DNA of 5,155 nt from RGIG3009 sp045603285 (GTDB taxonomy: Bacteria > Bacillota > Clostridia > Oscillospirales > Acutalibacteraceae). The first letter of the stretch is position 1; the number at the start of each line of letters is the position of its first letter. Below, in pieces: positions 1 to 4,526 of this stretch. A program made the translations under genes and the position numbers. Below the pieces are notes generated by a model. The model was not told the DNA's origin and made no database searches. It worked only from the letters and a program-made list of their open reading frames with translations. The DNA lies in contig JAZULW010000090.1 of the NCBI GenBank assembly GCA_045603285.1, forward strand, positions 1 through 5,155, given 5' to 3'.

Positions 1-18
1 AGCTTAACCCAATTCAGC

Positions 19-27
19 AAGGAGGTG
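19..27 (+). promoter_or_regulatory. Ribosome-binding site of rplO
   Basis: AAGGAGGTG is a near-ideal Shine-Dalgarno sequence, 8 bases upstream of the rplO ATG. It fixes the rplO start. The block from AGGAGG to the ATG matches the rpsD leader at 17 of 19 bases (see findings). Confidence 0.9.
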
Positions 28-35
28 CGACCATT

Positions 36-476
36 ATGAAGTTACACGAACTTTCTCCCGCTCCCGGTTCCGTTCGGGACGTGAAGAGAATCGGCAGAGG
101 CCACGGTTCCGGACAGGGCAAAACCGCCGGTAAAGGCCACAAAGGTCAAAAAGCCCGTGCCGGTCGCGGTATGCGTGCCGGTTTCGAAGGCGGCCAAATG
201 CCTTTGCACAGACGAATTCCGAAACGCGGTTTCGTCAACAATTTCGCAACTGTTTATGCCACGGTGAACGTCGCGGCTCTCAACGCGTTTGAAGATGGCG
301 CTGTTGTGGATGTCGAAGCGATGAAAAACGCCGGTTTGGTAAAGAAGACCTTTGACGGTGTGAAAATTTTGGCCAACGGTACGTTGACCAAGAAATTGAC
401 CGTAAAGGCTGCGGCCTATTCTGAAGCGGCTAAGGCAAAAATCGAAGCCGCCGGTGGAAAGGCCGAGGTGATCTGA
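36..476 (+). CDS. rplO: 50S ribosomal protein L15
   Basis: L15 is a late-assembling protein of the large ribosomal subunit that threads a long basic N-terminal arm into 23S rRNA. The 146-residue product has the usual bacterial length. Residues 1-65 form the Gly/Arg/Lys-rich extension, with the start MKLHELSPAPGS and the motif GGQMPLHRRIPKRGF at about 52-66. The C-terminal part (about 75-146) matches the globular domain, including VKILANGTLTKKLTVKA at about 109-125. The start is supported by the AAGGAGGTG site 8 bases upstream and by the family-typical N-terminus. It ends with TGA one base before the secY start, so the two genes are probably translationally coupled. The gene just upstream is expected to be rpmD, but only a few bases of it could be present. 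No anomaly was seen. Confidence 0.98.
   Translation: MKLHELSPAPGSVRDVKRIGRGHGSGQGKTAGKGHKGQKARAGRGMRAGFEGGQMPLHRRIPKRGFVNNFATVYATVNVAALNAFEDGAVVDVEAMKNAGLVKKTFDGVKILANGTLTKKLTVKAAAYSEAAKAKIEAAGGKAEVI
465..470 (+). promoter_or_regulatory. Ribosome-binding site of secY inside the rplO end
   Basis: GAGGTG lies within the last codons of rplO, 7 bases before a GTG at 478. It decides in favour of this GTG as the secY start, because no ATG occurs at a suitable distance and the protein from this point has the family N-terminus. Ribosomes ending rplO would stop right beside it. Confidence 0.75.
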
Positions 477-477
477 C

Positions 478-1812
478 GTGTTTGAAACCTTACGGAACGC
501 CTGGAAGATCACGGACTTGCGCAAAAAGATCTTGTACACGTTGTTTATCGTGCTGATTTTCCGTATCGGTTCGGCCGTGACGGTTCCCTTTGTGGATTCC
601 GCCGTGCTCGCCGAAGCGGTAGCGGGTATCTCTGCGACAGGCAACGGCGTGAACGTGATGTCCTACCTGAATATGATTTCGGGCGGCGGGTTCTCGCAAG
701 CGAGCATTTTTGCCTTGTCCATCACCCCCTACATCAACGCCAGCATCATTATCCAACTCTTGTCGGTAGCGATTCCCGCGTTGGAGCGCTTGTCCAAAGA
801 GGGGGAAGCCGGCCGCAAGGTTATCGGCAAAATCACCCGCTATTGCACCGTCGGTTTGGGTTTGATGCTCGGTATCGCCTACTACTTTATGATTCGGAAC
901 AAATACGACGCCCTTGTGGCCGAGGCGCAAAAAGGCTTTGATGCTTGGTTTGCCGCCGTTGTGATCGTGTTGTGCTTTGTGGCCGGTTCCGCCCTCATTA
1001 TGTGGCTTGGCGAACAAATCAACGAAAAAGGCATAGGCAACGGCATTTCCATTTTGTTGTTTGCCGGTATCCTTTCCGGTATTCCGGAAGGTGCTACGAT
1101 GCTTTGGAACCGTTTTTACTCCTACGGTATCGCGATGCTCGGCAAAACGACCGATGCGGTATGGAATATGATCTTGGCCGTTCTGGTCCTTGTTATTTTC
1201 CTCGCGATCATTGCGTTTATCGTGTTTATGAGCGATGCCGAACGCCGCATTCCGGTGCAATACGCGAAACGCGTGGTGGGCCGCAAAATGTACGGCGGGC
1301 AAAACACGTTTATTCCGATCAAAGTCAATATGTCCGGCGTGATGCCCATCATTTTGGCTTCGTCGATTGTGTCGATGCCCTCCATTTTGGCGTCGTTCTT
1401 CCGTTGGGAAAACAACTGGTTCCTCAATGCATTCAGCCCCAGTAGTTGGGTATACATCATTGTATACTTCTTTATGATCATCGGCTTCTCGTATTTCTAC
1501 GTGACCATTCAATATAACCCGACCGAGATGGCGAACAACCTTCGTCAAAACTCCGGTGCGATCCCCGGCTACCGTCCGGGCAAACCCACCTCGGATTATA
1601 TCAAACGCGTATTAAACAAGGTGACGTTGATCGGCGCTCTCTTCTTGGGCTTTATCGCCCTGTTCCCCAGTGTCTTCGGTAAATTTACCGGATTCTATGA
1701 ACTGATTCTGGGCGGCACCTCGGTGATGATCGTGGTTGGCGTTGCGCTGGAAACCATGCAACAAATCGAGAGCCAAATGATGATGCGCCACTACAAAGGC
1801 TTCTTGGGTTAA
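478..1812 (+). CDS. secY: Protein translocase subunit SecY
   Basis: SecY is the channel-forming subunit of the SecYEG translocon in the cytoplasmic membrane. It passes unfolded secretory proteins outward and membrane proteins sideways. The 444-residue length fits (Escherichia coli has 443). About ten membrane spans are visible: near residues 18-36, 76-97, 118-138, 157-176, 184-203, 230-251, 280-306, 323-343, 383-400 and 405-424. The plug and second span carry MISGGGFSQASIFALSITPY (66-85). The cytoplasmic loops that contact SecA and the ribosome show ERRIPVQYAKR (255-265) and IPGYRPGKPTSDY (362-374), whose Arg366 lies in the conserved GYRPG turn. The C-terminus is the usual RHYKGFLG. Translation starts at GTG, which is supported by the upstream GAGGTG and by the typical MFETLRNAWKITDLRKKI start. 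A strong hairpin follows the stop. Confidence 0.98.
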   Translation: MFETLRNAWKITDLRKKILYTLFIVLIFRIGSAVTVPFVDSAVLAEAVAGISATGNGVNVMSYLNMISGGGFSQASIFALSITPYINASIIIQLLSVAIPALERLSKEGEAGRKVIGKITRYCTVGLGLMLGIAYYFMIRNKYDALVAEAQKGFDAWFAAVVIVLCFVAGSALIMWLGEQINEKGIGNGISILLFAGILSGIPEGATMLWNRFYSYGIAMLGKTTDAVWNMILAVLVLVIFLAIIAFIVFMSDAERRIPVQYAKRVVGRKMYGGQNTFIPIKVNMSGVMPIILASSIVSMPSILASFFRWENNWFLNAFSPSSWVYIIVYFFMIIGFSYFYVTIQYNPTEMANNLRQNSGAIPGYRPGKPTSDYIKRVLNKVTLIGALFLGFIALFPSVFGKFTGFYELILGGTSVMIVVGVALETMQQIESQMMMRHYKGFLG

Positions 1813-1821
1813 ACAACCGCA

Positions 1822-1871
1822 CATACGGTCGGCAGACGGTCTGCCGTCTGCCGACCGATGGGCTTTTCTTT
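1822..1871 (+). terminator. Terminator-like hairpin between secY and adk
   Basis: A perfect 14-bp inverted repeat has its left arm at 1826-1839 (CGGTCGGCAGACGG) and its right arm at 1844-1857 (CCGTCTGCCGACCG), closed by a 4-base TCTG loop. Three more pairs (CAT at 1822-1824 with ATG at 1858-1860) extend the stem past a single bulged A at 1825. A T-rich run, TTTTCTTT (1864-1871), follows three bases later. This has the form of an intrinsic terminator. The T-run is interrupted by one C, and the element sits inside an operon whose downstream genes are essential. Partial termination, attenuation or RNA end protection is therefore more likely than complete termination. The structure is seen directly; the function is inferred. 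Confidence 0.65.
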
Positions 1872-1874
1872 GAG

Positions 1875-1880
1875 AAAGGA
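1875..1880 (+). promoter_or_regulatory. Weak ribosome-binding site of adk
   Basis: AAAGGA lies 11 bases before the adk ATG, farther and weaker than the sites of its neighbours. The start is still secure: an in-frame TGA at 1871-1873 with no ATG, GTG or TTG codon between it and 1892 leaves no upstream alternative, and the P-loop needs this N-terminus. Confidence 0.6.
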
Positions 1881-1891
1881 CGGAACACTCT

Positions 1892-2524
1892 ATGAAGCTG
1901 ATTTTCTTAGGTGCTCCCGGTGCCGGCAAAGGCACGCAGGCGGAGATCGTCAGCGAGCATCTGAACATTCCCACTATTTCCACGGGTAACATTATCCGTG
2001 AAGCACTGAAAAGCGGCACGGAAATGGGACTGAAAGCCAAAGAGTATATGGATTCGGGCAAACTGGTTCCCGACGAGGTGGTCATCGGTATCATCCAAGA
2101 CCGCCTTGCCAAGGACGACTGTGCAAACGGATTCATTCTGGACGGTTTTCCGCGTACCATTCCCCAAGCCGAGGCGCTTGACCGTATGGGCATCATCATC
2201 GACCGCGTTGTCGACATCGAAGTCGCGGACGATGTGATCGCCAGACGTGTATCGGGCCGCCGTGTTTGCCCCGCTTGCGGCGCATCCTACCACGTGGACT
2301 ACAAAAAGCCCGCCGTGGAAGGTGTGTGTGACAAGTGCGGTGACACCCTTGTTCAGCGCAAGGATGACCATCCGGACACCGTGAAAGAACGTTTGCAAGT
2401 GTATCACGAGCAGACCGAGCCGCTCAAAGAGTATTACGCGGCCGCCGGCAAACTTGTCATCGTGGAAGGTCAAGAAGAAGTGGCAGATACCACCAAATTG
2501 ACTTTGGCCGCCGTTGAGGCGTAA
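1892..2524 (+). CDS. adk: Adenylate kinase, zinc-type
   Basis: This cytosolic enzyme catalyses ATP + AMP to 2 ADP and balances adenine nucleotides. The 210-residue product is of the long, LID-containing type. The P-loop GAPGAGKGTQ lies at 7-16. The AMP-binding region follows (about 30-60, starting STGNIIREAL), and the family signature FILDGFPRT is at 81-89. The LID domain (about 122-160) holds two CxxC pairs, Cys126/Cys129 and Cys146/Cys149, which form the structural zinc site common in Gram-positive enzymes. DDHPDTVKERLQVY (158-171) supplies the conserved Asp and Arg residues after the LID. The gene sits between secY and map, as usual in Firmicutes. It follows a strong hairpin, so its expression may be set below that of the ribosomal genes upstream. 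Its stop is in frame with map, one codon before the map ATG. Confidence 0.98.
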   Translation: MKLIFLGAPGAGKGTQAEIVSEHLNIPTISTGNIIREALKSGTEMGLKAKEYMDSGKLVPDEVVIGIIQDRLAKDDCANGFILDGFPRTIPQAEALDRMGIIIDRVVDIEVADDVIARRVSGRRVCPACGASYHVDYKKPAVEGVCDKCGDTLVQRKDDHPDTVKERLQVYHEQTEPLKEYYAAAGKLVIVEGQEEVADTTKLTLAAVEA

Positions 2525-2527
2525 TCG

Positions 2528-3274
2528 ATGATCTCTGTGAAAAACAGCCGAGAGCTTGCCGCGATGCGGGAAGCGTGTATCATCTCGGCGCGAGCGTTAA
2601 AACTCGGCGGAGAGGCGGTTGAGCCCGGTGTAACCACCGCGGAGATCGACCGTATCATTCGCAAGTATATCGAGAGCCAGGGCGCCAAGCCTTCGTTTCT
2701 CGGATACGGCGGATACCCTGCCAGTGCGTGTATCTCGGTGAATGACGTTGTCATCCACGGCATACCGGACAAACGCGTGATCCATGCGGGCGATATTGTC
2801 AGCATCGATGTGGGCGCGTATATAAACGGATTTCACGGCGATAACGCCGCCACCTTTGCGGCGGGGGATATTTCTCCCGAGGCAAGAGCGTTGCTCGATG
2901 CCACGCGCGAGAGCCTTTACGAAGGCATTGCACAGGCAACTGCGGGCAACCGCGTGGGCGATATCGGCGCGGCCGTACAACGGTATGTCGAGATGCGTGG
3001 TTACTCGGTCGTACGGCAATTTGTCGGCCACGGAGTAGGCACGAATCTGCACGAAGACCCCAGCGTCCCCAATTTCGGGACAGCCGGCCGCGGCACGCGG
3101 TTGGTGCCCGGAATGACCTTAGCCATCGAACCGATGATCAATATGGGCGGCCCTGACGTCGAGATCCTGAAAGACGGATGGACGACGGTCACCAAAGACG
3201 GCCAACTGTCGGCTCACTTTGAGCACACGGTTGCCGTTACAAGTGACGGCCCCGCCATACTGACCATACCGTGA
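2528..3274 (+). CDS. map: Methionine aminopeptidase, type I
   Basis: This dinuclear-metal hydrolase removes the initiator methionine from nascent proteins after deformylation. The 248 residues form one 'pita-bread' catalytic domain without an N-terminal extension. All five metal ligands are present: Asp94 (SIDVGAY), Asp105 (FHGDNAATF), His168 (FVGHGVG), Glu201 (LAIEPMI) and Glu232 (AHFEHTVAVT). The substrate-contacting histidines His77 (VVIHGIP) and His175 (NLHEDPSVPNF) are also in place. The start is the first ATG after the adk stop, three bases away, with a modest GAGG at 2516-2519 inside adk; this suggests coupling to adk translation. Codon choice is less biased than in the ribosomal genes, with several CGG and ATA codons, which fits a less abundant enzyme. 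The KOW-domain gene found between map and infA in many Clostridia is absent. Confidence 0.98.
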   Translation: MISVKNSRELAAMREACIISARALKLGGEAVEPGVTTAEIDRIIRKYIESQGAKPSFLGYGGYPASACISVNDVVIHGIPDKRVIHAGDIVSIDVGAYINGFHGDNAATFAAGDISPEARALLDATRESLYEGIAQATAGNRVGDIGAAVQRYVEMRGYSVVRQFVGHGVGTNLHEDPSVPNFGTAGRGTRLVPGMTLAIEPMINMGGPDVEILKDGWTTVTKDGQLSAHFEHTVAVTSDGPAILTIP

Positions 3275-3292
3275 CAAAAGGGAGGAACCGAA

Positions 3293-3511
3293 ATGTCCAA
3301 ATCGGACGTTATCGAATTGGAAGGCGTTGTTATTGAAGCGCTTCCGAACGCAACGTTTCAGGTGGAACTCCCCAACGGACACCGCATTCTCGCGCATATT
3401 TCCGGAAAACTTCGTATGAATTTTATCCGTATTTTGCCGGGCGACAAGGTGACGGTGGAGATGTCCCCCTATGACCTGACCAAAGGACGCATTACTTGGA
3501 GAACCAAGTAA
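3293..3511 (+). CDS. infA: Translation initiation factor IF-1
   Basis: IF1 binds the A site of the 30S subunit during initiation, together with IF2 and IF3, and blocks early entry of elongator tRNA. The 72-residue product is a single OB-fold of exactly the usual bacterial length. Diagnostic stretches are SDVIELEGVV (4-13), LPNGHRILAHISGKLR (26-41), NFIRILPGDKV (43-53) and SPYDLTKGRIT (58-68). The C-terminus, ITWRTK, has Trp69 where Tyr or Phe is usual; this is a mild substitution. A GGGAGGA site at 3280-3286 lies 6 bases upstream of the ATG, and the gene starts 18 bases after map. It is followed by rpmJ after a 36-base spacer. Identification is secure. Confidence 0.98.
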   Translation: MSKSDVIELEGVVIEALPNATFQVELPNGHRILAHISGKLRMNFIRILPGDKVTVEMSPYDLTKGRITWRTK

Positions 3512-3532
3512 CGAAGCGTACCGCAAACCGTT

Positions 3533-3540
3533 AAGGAGGT
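3533..3540 (+). promoter_or_regulatory. Ribosome-binding site of rpmJ
   Basis: AAGGAGGT lies 7 bases before the rpmJ ATG, separated by a T-rich spacer (ATTTTTC). It is an optimal site and confirms that this very short reading frame is a real gene. Confidence 0.9.
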
Positions 3541-3547
3541 ATTTTTC

Positions 3548-3661
3548 ATGAAAGTCAGACCTTCTGTAAAGAAAATCTGCGAAAAATGCAAAGTGATCAA
3601 ACGCAAGGGCCGCATTATGGTCATTTGCGAAAACCCCAAGCACAAGCAACGTCAGGGCTGA
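3548..3661 (+). CDS. rpmJ: 50S ribosomal protein L36, zinc-ribbon form
   Basis: L36 is the smallest protein of the large subunit and binds 23S rRNA near the base of the L7/L12 stalk region. I translated this frame by hand: 37 residues, starting MKVRPSVKKICEKCKVIKRK and ending NPKHKQRQG, exactly the standard length. The zinc-ribbon ligands Cys11, Cys14, Cys27 and His32 are all present, so this is the zinc-binding ('C+') form, not the cysteine-free paralogue that replaces it under zinc limitation in some bacteria. The optimal Shine-Dalgarno site and the position between infA and rpsM, its usual place in the cluster, both support it. A 54-base gap with a small hairpin separates it from rpsM. Confidence 0.97.
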   Translation: MKVRPSVKKICEKCKVIKRKGRIMVICENPKHKQRQG

Positions 3662-3674
3662 TCTTGACGAACAA

Positions 3675-3691
3675 GCCGTTTTCGAAACGGC
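3675..3691 (+). other. Small hairpin in the rpmJ-rpsM gap
   Basis: GCCGTTTTCGAAACGGC contains perfect 7-bp arms (3675-3681 and 3685-3691) around a 3-base loop, or 6-bp arms around 5 bases. No T-run follows, so it is not a terminator. It ends 8 bases before the rpsM Shine-Dalgarno region (3700-3707). It could be a spacer structure, an RNA processing site, or part of a translational operator. The pairing is visible; any function is inference. Confidence 0.5.
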
Positions 3692-3715
3692 AAAACCGAA
3701 AGGAAGGATTCTATT

Positions 3716-4084
3716 ATGGCTCGTATAGCTGGTGTTGACCTGCCCAGAGATAAGCGTGTGGAGATCGGCCTGACCTATATTTTCGGCATCGGCCGCAAAA
3801 CCGCGAACGACATTTTGGCGGGCACCAATGTTAATCCCGATACCCGTGTGCGCGATTTGACGGAAGACGAAGTGTCCCGTTTGCGCGAGTACATCGACCA
3901 CAACTGTGTTGTGGAAGGCGACCTCCGCCGTAACGTGGCGTGTGATATCAAACGTTTGATCGAGATCGGCAGCTATCGCGGAACTCGTCATCGTAAAGGT
4001 CTTCCGGTTCGCGGTCAGCGTTCCAAGACCTACGCCCGTACTCGTAAAGGTCCCAAAAAGACCATCGCCAACAAGAAGAAGTAA
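3716..4084 (+). CDS. rpsM: 30S ribosomal protein S13
   Basis: S13 sits in the head of the small subunit. It contacts 16S rRNA, forms bridges to the large subunit through L5, and reaches the P-site tRNA with its basic tail. The 122-residue product has the usual length. Landmarks are the start MARIAGVDLPRDKRVEIGLT, the helix-turn segment YIFGIGRKTANDIL (21-34), VVEGDLRRNVACDIKRLIEI (65-84), and YRGTRHRKGLPVRGQRSKT (87-105) leading to the tail ARTRKGPKKTIANKKK. Tyr106 occupies the position where the E. coli and B. subtilis proteins have Asn before ARTRKG, which is unusual. The start is supported by AAGGAAGG 8 bases upstream. rpsK follows after 16 bases. Together with rpsK and rpsD it makes up the alpha-operon part of the cluster. 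Confidence 0.98.
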   Translation: MARIAGVDLPRDKRVEIGLTYIFGIGRKTANDILAGTNVNPDTRVRDLTEDEVSRLREYIDHNCVVEGDLRRNVACDIKRLIEIGSYRGTRHRKGLPVRGQRSKTYARTRKGPKKTIANKKK

Positions 4085-4100
4085 GCAGGAGGGATAAGTA

Positions 4101-4502
4101 ATGGCTGCTGCAAAAGCAACGAAGAAAGCCGCTCCCCGTCGTAGAGAGCGCAAAAATATTGAGCGTGGCGCCGCGCATATCCAGTCCACCTTCAATAACA
4201 CCATCGTGACCATCACCGATACGCAGGGCAATGCCTTGTCGTGGGCCAGCGCCGGTGAGCTCGGTTTCCGCGGTTCGCGCAAATCGACTCCCTTTGCCGC
4301 GCAATCGGCTGCCGAAACCGCTGCCAAAGCGGCGATGGAACACGGTCTCAAAACCGTTGAAGTTTACGTAAGGGGCCCCGGTGCCGGCCGTGAAGCCGCG
4401 ATCCGCGCTCTTCAAACCGCCGGCTTGGACGTGACCATGATCAAAGACGTTACGCCCGTGCCCCACAACGGATGCCGTCCTCCCAAGAGAAGACGCGTAT
4501 AA
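4101..4502 (+). CDS. rpsK: 30S ribosomal protein S11
   Basis: S11 lies on the platform of the small subunit near the mRNA exit channel and the 3' end of 16S rRNA. The 133-residue product starts with a basic, Ala/Lys/Arg-rich tail (1-18). The conserved core follows: AHIQSTFNNTIVTITD (25-40), SAGELGFRGSRKSTPFAAQ (50-68), VYVRGPGAGREAAIRAL (88-104) and the C-terminus PVPHNGCRPPKRRRV (119-133). The conserved Asn-Gly in PHNG is present. AGGAGGG at 4087-4093 is 7 bases upstream of the ATG. rpsD begins 24 bases after its stop. Length and motifs are normal, with no sign of disruption. Confidence 0.98.
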   Translation: MAAAKATKKAAPRRRERKNIERGAAHIQSTFNNTIVTITDTQGNALSWASAGELGFRGSRKSTPFAAQSAAETAAKAAMEHGLKTVEVYVRGPGAGREAAIRALQTAGLDVTMIKDVTPVPHNGCRPPKRRRV

Positions 4503-4510
4503 CAGAAAGC

Positions 4511-4518
4511 AGGAGGTG
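4511..4518 (+). promoter_or_regulatory. Ribosome-binding site of rpsD
   Basis: AGGAGGTG lies 8 bases before the rpsD ATG at 4527 and sets the start of this 3'-incomplete gene. Its spacer (CAACCAAT) is nearly the same as that of rplO (CGACCATT). Confidence 0.9.
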
Positions 4519-4526
4519 CAACCAAT

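Noticed and set aside
1..7. A possible GCT TAA (2-7) that could be the last codon and stop of rpmD (L30), the gene expected upstream of rplO.
   Set aside because: Only one codon and a stop are inside the window, which is too little to support a gene call; the assignment would rest on gene order alone.
1450..1467. GTATAC repeated twice, 6 bases apart, resembling an operator-like palindrome inside secY.
   Set aside because: It is explained by coding: Val-Tyr-Ile-Ile-Val-Tyr uses GTA TAC twice within a membrane span. It lies in the middle of the gene, where an operator is unlikely.
490..1548. A 352-codon open frame on the minus strand opposite secY.
   Set aside because: Its composition (rich in His, Arg, Asp and Asn) is the antisense image of hydrophobic SecY codons; it has no domain and no separate evidence.
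2498..2527. TTGACT near the end of adk as a possible -35 box for a map promoter.
   Set aside because: No acceptable -10 hexamer lies 16-18 bases downstream; the candidates match the consensus at only one or two positions.
3664..3692. TTGACG after rpmJ as a possible -35 box for an alpha-operon promoter before rpsM.
   Set aside because: The sequence 17 bases downstream is ACGGCA, which does not resemble a -10 box; the region is better described by the hairpin.
3119..4351. A 410-codon open frame on the minus strand across map, infA, rpmJ, rpsM and rpsK.
   Set aside because: It runs antisense to five well-identified genes, has no recognisable domain, and is explained by the codon bias of the + strand genes leaving few stops in one antisense frame.
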